From NCBI RefSeq assembly GCF_021172165.1, contig NZ_CP089096.1, forward strand, positions 2,294,001 through 2,358,000: a stretch of 64,000 nt of DNA. Reading direction: 5' to 3'. The DNA comes from Flavobacterium channae. GTDB taxonomy: Bacteria; Bacteroidota; Bacteroidia; Flavobacteriales; Flavobacteriaceae. The notes beneath the pieces are model-generated. The model was not told the origin of the DNA. It worked only from the letters and a program-made list of their open reading frames with translations, and did no database searches. The position numbers and the translations under genes are program-made. Below, in pieces: positions 1-9,211 of the stretch; the first letter of the stretch is position 1, and every line of letters begins with the position of its first letter.

Positions 1-328
1 TTTCGCTTATAGTAACATCTTCAATATCATGATGATTGAAATTATTCTTTTTCACCCGAAGAAAATCAATACATTCAAATATCATTATTCTTCTAATCCA
101 ACCTTCAAAACTTCCTTTGTACTCAAAATTTTTCAGATTAGTAAACACTTTCATAAATCCAGTAATCATTACATCTTCTGCATGGTGTATATCCTTGATA
201 TACTGACGACAAACACTCAACATTTTAGAAGAAAACTTGGCATATATCTGCTGTTGTGCTTGTCGATTATTTTCGACAGCCAACATTATAAGTTGTTTTT
301 CCTCTTGATGTAATTGAATTACTTTCAT
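1..328 (-). CDS. RNA polymerase sigma factor, sigma-70 (ECF-like) family, partial
   Basis: The gene runs off the left edge; only the N-terminal 109 codons are present, starting at the ATG on positions 328-326. The reading frame is open to the edge. It contains a region-2-like segment: an acidic helix with AEDVMITGFMKVF resembles the sigma region 2 core (usually AEDxxQexF.kv), followed by FEGWIRRIMIFECIDFLR, which resembles the W-l--Ia-N-aiD-lR part of ECF region 2. This is the usual shape of the many Bacteroidetes ECF sigma factors. Region 4 lies outside the window, so the target promoter class and any anti-sigma partner cannot be judged. The plus-strand ORF over the same bases is a shadow. 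Confidence 0.8.
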   Translation of the reverse strand, partial: MKVIQLHQEEKQLIMLAVENNRQAQQQIYAKFSSKMLSVCRQYIKDIHHAEDVMITGFMKVFTNLKNFEYKGSFEGWIRRIMIFECIDFLRVKKNNFNHHDIEDVTISE

Positions 329-419
329 TTAAAATTTAGAATTCAGTACTTAAAATTTTGCTTCTAATTATATAGACGAGAATGATTTTAAAATGGTTGT
401 ATGAAAAGTTGAAAAAAAA

Positions 420-1400
420 TTATTTTTTTCTTTCAATAACGTAATTTACCATTAAAATAAGGGAATCTTTATAGGGAGATGTTGGGAAATCTTGTAGTAA
501 TAAAAGTGCTTCTTGCTGAAATTGTACCATTTTAGCTTCAGCGTAAGTTAATCCGTTTTTATCTTTTACAAACTGGATTACTTCTTTTACACGCTTTTTG
601 TCTTTGTTATAGTTTTTTACCGAGTTAATAACCCAGCTTTTTTCTTTTGGAGTACAATTGTTCAACGCATAAATTAAAGGCAATGTCATTTTTTGCTCTT
701 TAATATCAATACCTGTTGGTTTTCCAATTGCATCATCAGTATAATCAAACAAATCGTCTTTAATTTGGAAAGCCATTCCTATAAGCTCTCCAAATTTTCG
801 CATCTTTTCAACCAAAACAACATCCTCAGGAACAACTGAACAAGCGCCAAGCGAACAACAAGCCGCAATTAAAGTAGCAGTTTTTTGACGAATTATTTCA
901 TAATAAATATCTTCTGTTATATCTAATCTTCGGGCTTTTTCAATTTGAAGCAATTCACCTTCACTCATTTCACGAACAGCAACCGAAATAATTTTCAATA
1001 AATCAAAATCATTATTATCGATAGAAAGCAACAATCCTTTTGATAGTAGATAATCGCCAACTAAAACGGCAATCTTATTTTTCCATAACGCATTTAAAGA
1101 GAAGAAACCACGACGTTTGTTACTATCATCTACAACATCATCATGAACCAAAGTTGCTGTATGAATTAATTCAATAACCGAAGCACCTCTAAAAGTTCTT
1201 TCATTAATTGTTCCTCCGGAAACCATTTTAGCAGTTAAGAAAACAAACATTGGTCGCATTTGCTTTCCTTTTCTGTTTACAATATAATGAGTGATTCTGT
1301 TTAATAAAGCTACTTTTGAAGACATAGAATCGCGAAACTTCTCTTCAAAGAGTTCCATTTCATTTGCGATGGGTAACTTTATTTGTTCGGTTATTTTCAT
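420..1400 (-). CDS. Polyprenyl synthetase family protein (long-chain prenyl diphosphate synthase)
   Basis: A 326-residue trans-isoprenyl diphosphate synthase. The first Asp-rich motif is DDVVDD at residues 87-92 and the second is DDLFD at 215-219, followed by the GKPTGIDIKEQKMTLP segment. Both motifs bind the Mg2+-diphosphate of the allylic substrate. Length and motifs fit octaprenyl/solanesyl-type synthases that make the side chain of menaquinone, which would serve the NQR complex encoded elsewhere in the window (inference). Chain length cannot be read with certainty. It lies downstream of its own two-box promoter at 1409-1438 and is followed by the sigma factor on the same strand. Confidence 0.93.
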   Translation of the reverse strand: MKITEQIKLPIANEMELFEEKFRDSMSSKVALLNRITHYIVNRKGKQMRPMFVFLTAKMVSGGTINERTFRGASVIELIHTATLVHDDVVDDSNKRRGFFSLNALWKNKIAVLVGDYLLSKGLLLSIDNNDFDLLKIISVAVREMSEGELLQIEKARRLDITEDIYYEIIRQKTATLIAACCSLGACSVVPEDVVLVEKMRKFGELIGMAFQIKDDLFDYTDDAIGKPTGIDIKEQKMTLPLIYALNNCTPKEKSWVINSVKNYNKDKKRVKEVIQFVKDKNGLTYAEAKMVQFQQEALLLLQDFPTSPYKDSLILMVNYVIERKK

Positions 1401-1408
1401 TTAGGATT

Positions 1409-1438
1409 CAAAAGTACGAAAACAATTGATAAAGCCAA
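1409..1438 (-). promoter_or_regulatory. Bacteroidetes-type promoter of the polyprenyl synthetase gene
   Basis: Read on the minus strand, a TACTTTTG box (1409-1416) matches the TAnnTTTG -7 consensus, and a TTG (1436-1438, within TTTGG) lies 19 bp upstream, matching the TTG/-33 element. The predicted start site is just before the ATG at 1400, giving a nearly leaderless mRNA. Confidence 0.6.
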
Positions 1439-1464
1439 AGATTTAGATTTTGAAAATAATAAAT

Positions 1465-1503
1465 CAAAAAAAAGAGACTTCAAAACCAATTGAAATCTCT
1501 TTT
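1465..1503 (-). terminator. Rho-independent terminator after the CarboxypepD_reg-like gene
   Basis: Arms AAAAGAGACTTCA (1470-1482) and TGAAATCTCTTTT (1491-1503) pair with one mismatch around an 8-nt loop. In minus-strand orientation the hairpin is followed by a U-tract. It lies 19 bp beyond the stop of the 1522-2679 gene. Confidence 0.65.
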
Positions 1504-1521
1504 AAATTATTCATTACATCT

Positions 1522-2679
1522 TTATTTCATAAAAGTATCAACGAATTGTTGCTCACTATCTCTTAATGGAAAAATATTGTTTTTATCCCAAAACTTCTCG
1601 GTGTAATTTGTGCCAGCTTCGAATATAGTTTTACCCCCAAAACCACTTTCTGGCAACTCAACGTCATTTTTACAATCTAGAACTAACAAATCGAAAGTTG
1701 TACTAATGTTATCATGAACCTTTTTACCCATTTGCATATACAAACTAAAACTATTTTTATAATAAACCAATTCATACTGGTCTTTTACAAATTTGAATTT
1801 ACACCAAACTGCCTGATCATTCAGTTTAAACTTGGCAATTAATATATTTCTAAGTTTTGAATTTTTCTTATGAGATTCAGCCAATTCCACTTTAAACTCA
1901 ACTATTTTATTTGATTTATTATCTACAATTACGTAGCCTTCATACAACAACTCATCACTATTTGGATCAGGAATTATTTTTATGAATTCATATTCAAAAC
2001 CTGAAGCATCTCTTCTTAAATACCTATCAAAAGTGTATTCTTTACTCTTAATAATATTCTCAATTCCATCAAAATTATAGGCATATCTAACATAATCTCT
2101 AACATTATATAAAGAATTCAAATCATTCAAAACCGAACTTGTAGAATCTTGTAAATTTGATTTGATTGCTCTACTCTGATTGATTTGCAAAATCGATTTT
2201 CCATTTCCTTTTTTAATGTAATAATCCATTTTAGCATCTGAATACTTAGTATATTGATTGTTAATCTTAACTATTTCTCTACCATAAGTTGTCAGTTTAG
2301 AGTTTTTTACTGCTCTTACTTTAGCATCTTTAAGTAGTGACTTCAAAAAATCTTTTCCTGAAACATTAGAAATTATCAACTCATCTAAAATATAAACTTT
2401 AGGTGTTAAGTAAACTTCAACTCGATTTTCTGCAAAAACTACATTTTTGGTTTCATAATTCAAATGGCTGATTTCAACTTCTTTAATATTAATTAAAGAA
2501 AACTCTCCATTTTCATTAGACATCGTTCCCGCTAAAGTTCCAGAATTATTTTTAAAAACAATATTCACAAATGGAATTCCTTCTTTCGTTTCAGAATCTT
2601 TTATAATTCCTTTTACAAAATTTTCTTGTGCGAAACCTAATGTAAAACTCAGTAGAAAAAACAATATACTTTTACCCAT
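1522..2679 (-). CDS. Exported carboxypeptidase-like regulatory domain protein
   Basis: A 385-residue protein with an N-terminal signal peptide (hydrophobic residues 3-16, cleavage after FAQ). Residues ~21-100 form a CarboxypepD_reg-like beta-sandwich, recognisable by VKGIIKDSETKEGIPFVNI and TMSNENGEFSL and ending in VYLTPKVYILDELIIS. This module is typical of the N-terminus of Bacteroidetes outer-membrane proteins. The remaining ~280 residues show no motif I can name; they lack an obvious TonB-dependent receptor barrel, so this is probably a periplasmic or surface protein of unknown role. It stands alone between rlmN and the prenyl synthase, with its own terminator. Confidence 0.75.
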   Translation of the reverse strand: MGKSILFFLLSFTLGFAQENFVKGIIKDSETKEGIPFVNIVFKNNSGTLAGTMSNENGEFSLINIKEVEISHLNYETKNVVFAENRVEVYLTPKVYILDELIISNVSGKDFLKSLLKDAKVRAVKNSKLTTYGREIVKINNQYTKYSDAKMDYYIKKGNGKSILQINQSRAIKSNLQDSTSSVLNDLNSLYNVRDYVRYAYNFDGIENIIKSKEYTFDRYLRRDASGFEYEFIKIIPDPNSDELLYEGYVIVDNKSNKIVEFKVELAESHKKNSKLRNILIAKFKLNDQAVWCKFKFVKDQYELVYYKNSFSLYMQMGKKVHDNISTTFDLLVLDCKNDVELPESGFGGKTIFEAGTNYTEKFWDKNNIFPLRDSEQQFVDTFMK

Positions 2680-2786
2680 AAATTGAAGTTTTAATTATCT
2701 ATTAAAATGTTGTACGAATATAACAATTCTTACAAAAGAAATTACTTTCCTTGTAAGAATAAATAATAAATGTTTTGGGATAAAAA

Positions 2787-3827
2787 TTAAGATTTATTCG
2801 CCAACTGTCCGCAAGCCGCATCAATGTCTTTTCCTCGACTTCTTCTAACTTTAGCAACAATATTGTTTTTTTCTAAAGCAGCGATATAAGCATTTGTAGC
2901 TTCTTCAGATGCTTGCTGAAAGACGCCATCATCAATAGGATTGTATTCGATTAAGTTTACCTTACATGGCACATATTTACAAAACTTCACCAAAGCGTCA
3001 ATCGATTTTTTGTCGTCGTTAATTCCTTTCCAAACAACATATTCGTAAGTAACTTTGCTTTTAGTTTTTCTGTACCAATACTCTAAACTTTCACGCAAAT
3101 CAGTTAAAGGAAAGTTTTTGGTAAATGGCATAATTTCGTTTCTAATTTCTTCCACAGCCGAGTGCAATGAAACTGCTAATTTGAATTTCACTTCATCATC
3201 AGCCATTTTTTTAATCATCTTTGGAATTCCTGATGTAGAAACTGTAATACGTTTTGGCGACATTCCTAAACCTTCATTTGAAGTAATCATATCAATAGCT
3301 TTCATTACGTTTGGATAATTCATCAAAGGTTCACCCATTCCCATAAAAACAATATTCGATAATGGTCGATCGTAATACAATCTACTTTCATTATCAATAG
3401 CCGCAACCTGATCGTAAATTTCTCCTGGTTCTAAATTTCGCATACGCTTTAATCGAGCGGTTGCACAAAAATTACAATCCAAACTACAACCAACCTGAGA
3501 AGAAACACAAGCTGTAGTTCTTGTTTCTGTAGGAATCAAAACCGATTCTACAACCAAATCATCATGCAAACGAACGGCATTTTTTACTGTACCATCTTCA
3601 CTACGTTGCAATGTATCTACCTTTATATGATTTATTACAAAGTTTGCTTCTAGCATAGCACGTGTTTCTTTAGAAACATTAGTCATATCTTCAAAAGTAT
3701 GAGCGCGTTTGCTCCATAACCATTCGTAAACTTGGTTTCCACGAAATGCTTTGTCACCATTGGCAACAAAAAAATTACGCAATTGTTCTTTTGATAATGC
3801 TCGTATGTCTTTTTTCTCAGTTTGCAT
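2787..3827 (-). CDS. rlmN: 23S rRNA (adenine-2503-C2)/tRNA (adenine-37-C2) methyltransferase RlmN
   Basis: A 346-residue radical SAM enzyme. The 4Fe-4S motif CxxxCxxC is C114-C118-C121 (CSLDCNFC), and the methyl-carrying C-terminal cysteine is C339 in DAACGQLA. GMGEPLMNY and the conserved SVHS-like LHSA segment are also present. In RlmN the enzyme makes m2A2503 in the peptidyl-transferase region. A TAACTTTG box on the minus strand (3832-3839) lies immediately upstream of the ATG, so the transcript may be nearly leaderless; no clear -33 element is visible. It is divergent from the O-methyltransferase gene. Confidence 0.97.
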   Translation of the reverse strand: MQTEKKDIRALSKEQLRNFFVANGDKAFRGNQVYEWLWSKRAHTFEDMTNVSKETRAMLEANFVINHIKVDTLQRSEDGTVKNAVRLHDDLVVESVLIPTETRTTACVSSQVGCSLDCNFCATARLKRMRNLEPGEIYDQVAAIDNESRLYYDRPLSNIVFMGMGEPLMNYPNVMKAIDMITSNEGLGMSPKRITVSTSGIPKMIKKMADDEVKFKLAVSLHSAVEEIRNEIMPFTKNFPLTDLRESLEYWYRKTKSKVTYEYVVWKGINDDKKSIDALVKFCKYVPCKVNLIEYNPIDDGVFQQASEEATNAYIAALEKNNIVAKVRRSRGKDIDAACGQLANKS

Positions 3828-3898
3828 GGTGCAAAGTTAGGTTAAAATGTTAAATCGTTTAATTGTTAATTTGTATTTTTGTCAAAATTTGATTTATC

Positions 3899-4540
3899 AT
3901 GCACTTTATCTCTGACGATTTAGAAGATTACGTAGCGAATCATTCACAAGCTGAGCCTGAATTATTAGCAAAATTAAACAAAGAAACCTACCAAAAAATC
4001 ATGCAACCTAGAATGTTGAGCGGACATTTTCAGGGAAGAGTTTTGAGTATGCTTTCTAAAATAATTCGTCCGAAACATATTTTAGAAATAGGAACTTATA
4101 CTGGTTATGCAGCTTTGTGCTTAGCAGAAGGTTTAGCAGAAAACGGAACTTTAGACACCATTGATATTGAGGAAGAATTGGTTGATTTTCAAAAAAAATA
4201 TTTTGACGCTTCACCATGGAAAGATCAAATTTTTCAACACTTAGGTGATGCAGTTGATATTATCCCAACACTAAACAAAAAGTTTGATTTGGTTTTTATT
4301 GATGCCGATAAAGAAAATTATGTGAATTACTTTCACCTAATTATTCCAATGATGAATAAAGGCGGAATTATCTTATCCGACAATGTATTGTGGAGCGGAA
4401 AAGTGTTGGAAGAAGTAAAACCAAATGACAAAAGTACTCCTGTTTTATTAGAATACAATCAATTGTTAAATACAGACCCAAGAGTGGAAACGGTTTTATT
4501 GCCTATTCGTGATGGTTTAACGGTTAGTCGTGTTTTATAG
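3899..4540 (+). CDS. O-methyltransferase (SAM-dependent, catechol-OMT-like family)
   Basis: A 213-residue class I methyltransferase of the Methyltransf_3 family. SAM motif I is ILEIGTYTGYAALCLAEGL, the acidic ribose contact is TIDIEEE, and FDLVFIDADKENY gives the metal-binding Asp region typical of cation-dependent O-methyltransferases. The natural acceptor cannot be inferred. A TATTTTTG -7 box lies at 3874-3881, about 17 bp before the ATG. It converges with the PAP2 gene after 14 bp with no obvious terminator hairpin. Confidence 0.9.
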   Translation: MHFISDDLEDYVANHSQAEPELLAKLNKETYQKIMQPRMLSGHFQGRVLSMLSKIIRPKHILEIGTYTGYAALCLAEGLAENGTLDTIDIEEELVDFQKKYFDASPWKDQIFQHLGDAVDIIPTLNKKFDLVFIDADKENYVNYFHLIIPMMNKGGIILSDNVLWSGKVLEEVKPNDKSTPVLLEYNQLLNTDPRVETVLLPIRDGLTVSRVL

Positions 4541-4554
4541 TTTTTAGTCGCAGT

Positions 4555-5112
4555 TTAAAAATTATATTTTTTACCTAAAATCAAATACAATTTATAGAAT
4601 CCAAAACCAAAAATTCCTCCAACAAGATAACCCGCTAAAATATCTCCAGGATAGTGCAATCCTAAGTAAATTCTACTGTAAGCAAAAATTAGAGGGAATA
4701 AAAACAACAAATAGGTATGTTTGTAATATTTTCGAATAATTAAAACTATAAAAGTTGTTGAAGCCATTGAATTTGCAGCATGACCAGAGAAAAAACTGAA
4801 TGATTTTCTAGTGATAACTTCACGCATTAAACCATCAAATTCGGGATTGTTACAAGGTCGTAAACGTTCGAATGAATATTTAAATAAATTCGTAATTTGG
4901 TCGGTAAAAGTTAACAATACTGCTAAAAAAAGGATAATAATTCCCAAACCTTTCCAACCTAATTTCTTTTGAATTAAATAAAAAACTCCAACAAAAAGAG
5001 GCGACCAATAGATTTGTTTGGTGATAATTTTCCAAAAATCATCAAAAGGCTCAGAACCCAATCCATTTAAAAAAAGGAATAATTCTTTATCTAAGTTTAT
5101 TAAGTGCTCCAA
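4555..5112 (-). CDS. PAP2-family membrane phosphatase
   Basis: A 185-residue integral membrane protein with the three phosphatase motifs: K-x6-RP (KYSFERLRP), SGH (SFFSGHAANS) and SR-x5-H-x3-D (SRIYLGLHYPGD). About five hydrophobic helices surround these motifs. PAP2 enzymes dephosphorylate lipid phosphates such as undecaprenyl diphosphate or phosphatidate; which one acts here is unknown. It starts 2 bp after the tatA stop, so the two are almost certainly co-transcribed. Confidence 0.92.
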   Translation of the reverse strand: MEHLINLDKELFLFLNGLGSEPFDDFWKIITKQIYWSPLFVGVFYLIQKKLGWKGLGIIILFLAVLLTFTDQITNLFKYSFERLRPCNNPEFDGLMREVITRKSFSFFSGHAANSMASTTFIVLIIRKYYKHTYLLFLFPLIFAYSRIYLGLHYPGDILAGYLVGGIFGFGFYKLYLILGKKYNF

Positions 5113-5114
5113 AA

Positions 5115-5462
5115 TTACATTTGTCTTTTTATAGGTCCGGTAATATTTTCAATATCTTCTTTTACTTGTTCTATAGGATTTTGAACATCTAAATTAATAT
5201 TTTCCATAGGATTTACCATTTTAGCAATCCCTTCTTTAGCTTTTGCTATTTCTTCAGAAACTCCACCAGTTAAAGTATTCATATCCAATCCAGCTTCTTG
5301 AGTTCCTTTTTGAATTTCGCTTTTGATTTCGTTAGTGGCGTTTTTTAACTGAGCCATTCCTTTACCTAAAGCACGAGCAATATCTGGAATCTTATCTGAT
5401 CCAAATAACATTAAAACAACTAAAATGATGAAAAACAATTCACCTCCTCCAATTCCAAACAT
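5115..5462 (-). CDS. tatA: Twin-arginine translocase subunit TatA/TatE family
   Basis: A 115-residue protein with the TatA layout: a short N-terminal transmembrane helix (LFFIILVVLMLFG, residues ~9-21), the hinge FGSDKIPDIARALGKG, then an amphipathic helix and a charged soluble tail. TatA assembles the membrane pore for folded Tat substrates. The tail is longer than in minimal TatA and ends in repeated N/Q-P-I/M-E segments. A TAACTTTG box (5488-5495, minus strand) lies about 25 bp upstream. Confidence 0.93.
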   Translation of the reverse strand: MFGIGGGELFFIILVVLMLFGSDKIPDIARALGKGMAQLKNATNEIKSEIQKGTQEAGLDMNTLTGGVSEEIAKAKEGIAKMVNPMENINLDVQNPIEQVKEDIENITGPIKRQM

Positions 5463-5528
5463 TGTGTATTTTTGAAAATTAACTTCGCAAAGTTACAAAG
5501 TTTTACACCTACTTTATCTTAAAGTAAT

Positions 5529-5557
5529 CAAAAAAAAGACTATCCGAAGATAGTCTT
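5529..5557 (-). terminator. Terminator of the M1 peptidase operon
   Basis: A hairpin with AAGACTATC (5536-5544), a CGAA loop and GATAGTCTT (5549-5557), followed on the minus strand by a U-run encoded by the A-tract from 5537 downward. It lies just past the stop of the M1 gene. Confidence 0.75.
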
Positions 5558-5562
5558 AATTC

Positions 5563-7839
5563 TTATTTTTTATCTAATGTATCAAATTTTGATACTGTTT
5601 CCGCTTTAGGCCAATAATTGTTTTCAACATCAACATCGGCTGTTTCTAATTTTGGGTCGATTTGAATTTTCACCACTTTTTTCTCCGTTGCGAAAACTCT
5701 CTTAGCGGTATCATTGTTCTTTCTCCAAATTTGCGCTGGGAATTTTTGAATCTCACTAGTTCCGTCTTCAAATTGAAGCTCTACGATAATTGGCATGATT
5801 AATCCTCCTGGTTTTTCAAACTCTACTTCATAGAAATATTTAGGAGATTTTAAAGCATTCTTATCTTCAGCTGTATAATTTTTATTTACATAGTCAGAAA
5901 GTGCTTGAACACTATTAATATCCATTGCTTTTTTCAATTCAGGTTTAAAATCAGGAGCATCTTCTGCAACTAAATAAAGCATTGGTTCACCATCACTAAT
6001 TTTTCTACCTCTTCTATTGAATAATGCTTGTGTTTCTTTTGTAGCTTCTGTAGAAACAAAATATTGCTTAACTGATTTTACTCCGATATCTGTAAAGTCT
6101 GTTGAATAGAACCAACCTCTCCAAAACCAATCTAAATCTACTGCAGAAGCATCTTCCATAGTTCTAAAGAAATCTTCTGGTGTTGGGTGTTTGAATTTCC
6201 AACGATTCGCATATGTTTTGAATGCATGATCAAATAATTCATGACCCATGATAGTTTCTCTCAAGATATTTAAACCTGTTGCTGGTTTTCCATAAGCATT
6301 AGCTCCAAAGTTGTAAATATTTTCAGAATTTGACATAATAGGCTCTAAATATTTTTGATTTCCTTTCATGTAAGGTACAATATTTTTAGCTGGACCTCTA
6401 GATGCAGGGAAATTTGGATCGAAAGAAGTTTCAGTTAAGTATTCTAAGAATGTATTTAAACCTTCATCCATCCAAGACCATTGTCTTTCATCTGAATTTA
6501 CAATCATTGGAAAGAAGTTGTGTCCCACTTCGTGAATAATAACACCTAACATTCCATATTTAATTCTATCACTCACAAAACCTTTTTCATCAGGGCGACC
6601 GTAGTTCCAACAAATCATTGGATATTCCATTCCTTGATCTTCTGCAGAAACTGAAACTGCTTTTGGATAAGGATAATCAAATGTAAAATGAGAATACGTT
6701 TTTAAAGTATGTGCTACCGCTTTTGTAGATAAATCACCCCAAAGTGGATTTGCTTCTTTTGGATAAATTGAAATTGCTAATGGTTTGTTAGTTGGCAAAT
6801 CTACTGCCATAGCATCAATTATAAATTTTCTTGAAGTTGAGAAACCAAAATCACGAACGTTTTGTGCTTTAAATTTCCATGTTTTCTTTTTATCAGAAAA
6901 GCTACTTTCTTTAGCAATTGCTTCTTCTTGGGTAACAATTACTACTGGCTTATCAAAAGTTTTCTCTGCTAATTCCCATCTTTTTACTTGTTCTGCGGTA
7001 AAAACTTCGCTTCTGTTTTGTAACACTCCTGTTCCTTCCATAACGTGGTCAGCAGGAACTGTAATATTTACTTCGTAATCACCGAAAGCTAAAGCAAACT
7101 CACCTCTACCCCAGAATTGCATGTTTTGCCATCCTTCTACATCATTGTAAACAGCCATTCTTGGAAAAAACTGTGCCATTACATACAAACGGTTTCCATC
7201 AGGAAATTGCTCATATCCAGAACGACCATTATTGGCTTGTTCCATGTAATTTACAATATTGTACCACCATTTGATTGAGAACGAAACTTTTTCGCCATTT
7301 TTCAATGGTTTAGGCAAATCGATACGCATCATGGTTTGATTGATGGTATATTTCATTGGATTTCCTTTAGCATCTTTAACATATTCGATATTAAAACCAC
7401 CTTGAAAAGGGCTTCCCATATATTTTTTTGTAAAACCACTTGTTGAAATGGCCTTATCCATATTTTGACTTTCTATTAATGGTGTTTTAGAATCAGGTCT
7501 TTCGATATTTTGATCTAATTGTACCCATAAATATTCTAACGATTCTTTAGCGTTGTTGTGATAAGTGATTGTTTCAGAACCATAAAGCTTTTTATTCTTG
7601 TCATCTAATTCGATGTTCATTTTATAATCGGCTTTTTGCTGATAGTATTCAGGTCCTGGAGCACCAGAAGCTGTTCTGAACATATTAGGAGTTGCCATTT
7701 CATCATACATTTGACGGAATTTATTCTCGTTATAATGTCCCGATTCGCGCTTTTTATCTTCCGTTTTAGCATCTTGAGCAACAGCTCCATTAGCAAAAAT
7801 TAAGGTTAAAAAAGCACCAAATAAAATTGACTTGTTCAT
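5563..7839 (-). CDS. Exported M1-family zinc metallopeptidase
   Basis: A 758-residue gluzincin with a signal peptide (cleavage near AVAQ, residue 22). The zinc site is HEVGH at 436-440 with the third ligand E459 exactly 18 residues later (WMDEG), the HExxH-x18-E signature of M1. A GMEYP sequence at 403-407 takes the place of the GxMEN exopeptidase loop. The C-terminal third is a beta-rich domain with no T9SS sorting signal that I can see. Probable role: periplasmic peptide degradation. It is the last gene of a four-gene minus-strand operon, 15 bp after the DUF6702 gene. Confidence 0.93.
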   Translation of the reverse strand: MNKSILFGAFLTLIFANGAVAQDAKTEDKKRESGHYNENKFRQMYDEMATPNMFRTASGAPGPEYYQQKADYKMNIELDDKNKKLYGSETITYHNNAKESLEYLWVQLDQNIERPDSKTPLIESQNMDKAISTSGFTKKYMGSPFQGGFNIEYVKDAKGNPMKYTINQTMMRIDLPKPLKNGEKVSFSIKWWYNIVNYMEQANNGRSGYEQFPDGNRLYVMAQFFPRMAVYNDVEGWQNMQFWGRGEFALAFGDYEVNITVPADHVMEGTGVLQNRSEVFTAEQVKRWELAEKTFDKPVVIVTQEEAIAKESSFSDKKKTWKFKAQNVRDFGFSTSRKFIIDAMAVDLPTNKPLAISIYPKEANPLWGDLSTKAVAHTLKTYSHFTFDYPYPKAVSVSAEDQGMEYPMICWNYGRPDEKGFVSDRIKYGMLGVIIHEVGHNFFPMIVNSDERQWSWMDEGLNTFLEYLTETSFDPNFPASRGPAKNIVPYMKGNQKYLEPIMSNSENIYNFGANAYGKPATGLNILRETIMGHELFDHAFKTYANRWKFKHPTPEDFFRTMEDASAVDLDWFWRGWFYSTDFTDIGVKSVKQYFVSTEATKETQALFNRRGRKISDGEPMLYLVAEDAPDFKPELKKAMDINSVQALSDYVNKNYTAEDKNALKSPKYFYEVEFEKPGGLIMPIIVELQFEDGTSEIQKFPAQIWRKNNDTAKRVFATEKKVVKIQIDPKLETADVDVENNYWPKAETVSKFDTLDKK

Positions 7840-7854
7840 AATATTTAGTTTCTT

Positions 7855-8361
7855 TTAATAGTCTATTTTTTGTTGCGTATCACTATTAGTAAACAAAAGA
7901 CTGTTTTTGTTACTATTTATATTCAAATGAACAATATTTTGTTGTTCACTATAAATATCTGTTAGCAGTGAATTAAAGATTTCTAAGGTATTTATTTTTT
8001 TTGATATAGCAATTTTAGAGTAAAAAATTAACACATCGCCTTCTACTTCTCTTGCCAAAAATTCAACATCTTGTGGCTTTTTATTGATTGAAATTTTAAT
8101 ATTTTCTTTTAAATAATTTTTAATTAAAGTTTCAGCCTCTGGCAATTCTCTTTTAGATGTTAAATAAACTTTTTTCTTGTATTTTTTCTCCAATGCCTTT
8201 TCTAAGTCATCAATAAAAATTCTTGTAGTTATCTCAATACGTTTCTTTTTTGGAACATAATCAATTTGAGAAACTGAAACGTAAAATTTATGCCATGCAA
8301 AAGCACTTAAAAACGTTAGCAAAATTATTGGCAAAAAAAATCGGGATAACTTCTTGTTCAT
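7855..8361 (-). CDS. DUF6702-type small exported/membrane-anchored protein
   Basis: A 168-residue protein with an N-terminal hydrophobic segment (residues ~8-22) and then the pattern AWHKFYVSVSQIDY...RIEITTRIFIDDLEKAL, which I associate with the DUF6702 family often encoded beside M1 peptidases in Flavobacteriia. The function is unknown. It sits 16 bp after the preceding CarboxypepD_reg-like gene and 15 bp before the M1 gene, so all are likely one transcript. The family assignment rests on memory and should be confirmed by a profile search. Confidence 0.75.
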   Translation of the reverse strand: MNKKLSRFFLPIILLTFLSAFAWHKFYVSVSQIDYVPKKKRIEITTRIFIDDLEKALEKKYKKKVYLTSKRELPEAETLIKNYLKENIKISINKKPQDVEFLAREVEGDVLIFYSKIAISKKINTLEIFNSLLTDIYSEQQNIVHLNINSNKNSLLFTNSDTQQKIDY

Positions 8362-8377
8362 TCGGTAAAAATAGTAA

Positions 8378-9211
8378 TTAATCTTTTTTATTTTCAGATT
8401 TAAATTCTTTTGCTTTTTTGGTTAAGTACTCAATTAATTGAAGTTCATTTTCAGCCTTCAAAAACAATGACAAGTCTTTTGGCGGTAATTCAGCAAATTG
8501 TAAAAATAATGGAATTTCTTCGTGTTTAATTTTTAATGTTTCGACAAAAAAGTTATGTGAAAAGCGTTCAAACATATGATCTGAAAAAGATTTAGCTTGA
8601 ATGTCTCGTTGTCTTCTTTCTTCAAAAACTTGTTCTGAGTGTTTTTTAGAATTTTTATTTTTAACAAATAAACTTACTAATCCAGCACCTATTGCTAGAA
8701 AATTAAAATTCGAACCATTTGGTACAAAATGACTTGGCATAGCTGTATTTACAGGAGTTCCAGTTCTAACGTCATCTTCATAATATTTAACAGCCTTTGC
8801 ATCAATTTTAGTAAAACCATCACCATATACTTGAATTCGTCTTATATCTTCTTCAACAATACCAGTTAACGTATAAGGTGTAATTTCTACTTCATTTAAT
8901 TCTGTAACACGAACTTGTAATCTAATTTCCAATTCTTCTAACCAAAAATCTTTATCTGTTAAAACGTATTTTTTTGAATCAACAGAAAGTCCTTGAATAA
9001 AAAGCGTATCAGTTGCTCTTGCCTTAATTGAAAATTTACCATCAACATTTGTAACAGCACCAACATTTGAAGTAATATTAAAAACTGTCAAATTTTCAAC
9101 TTCTATAGAATCAGAAGCAATTCGACCTTTCAAAATTTTTCTTTCAATATGCTGGCCAAACATCATTTGAAGTGCTAAAAAAAACACCAAAAACAAGTAG
9201 TTATTTTTCAT
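8378..9211 (-). CDS. Exported carboxypeptidase-like regulatory domain protein (tandem paralogue B)
   Basis: A 277-residue protein with a signal peptide (residues ~1-20, cleavage after FGQ) and an N-terminal CarboxypepD_reg-like module: LKGRIASDSIEVENLTVFNI, then TNVDGKFSIKARATDTLFIQG. A charged linker follows, then the C-terminal motif FVETLKIKHEEIPLFLQFAE. The upstream gene shares both the N-terminal module and a matching FVETLKIPDEF motif, so the two are tandem duplicates. The start overlaps the stop of that gene by 11 nt, implying translational coupling. Function is unknown. Confidence 0.8.
   Translation of the reverse strand: MKNNYLFLVFFLALQMMFGQHIERKILKGRIASDSIEVENLTVFNITSNVGAVTNVDGKFSIKARATDTLFIQGLSVDSKKYVLTDKDFWLEELEIRLQVRVTELNEVEITPYTLTGIVEEDIRRIQVYGDGFTKIDAKAVKYYEDDVRTGTPVNTAMPSHFVPNGSNFNFLAIGAGLVSLFVKNKNSKKHSEQVFEERRQRDIQAKSFSDHMFERFSHNFFVETLKIKHEEIPLFLQFAELPPKDLSLFLKAENELQLIEYLTKKAKEFKSENKKD

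Noticed and set aside
29..313. Plus-strand ORF of 94 codons at the left end
   Set aside because: It is antisense to the truncated sigma factor, whose minus-strand frame shows clear sigma region 2 features.
4541..4554. AGTCGCAGT near 4548 as another copy of the galE-gap repeat
   Set aside because: Only a single 9-bp unit is present, which is too short to support a shared element.
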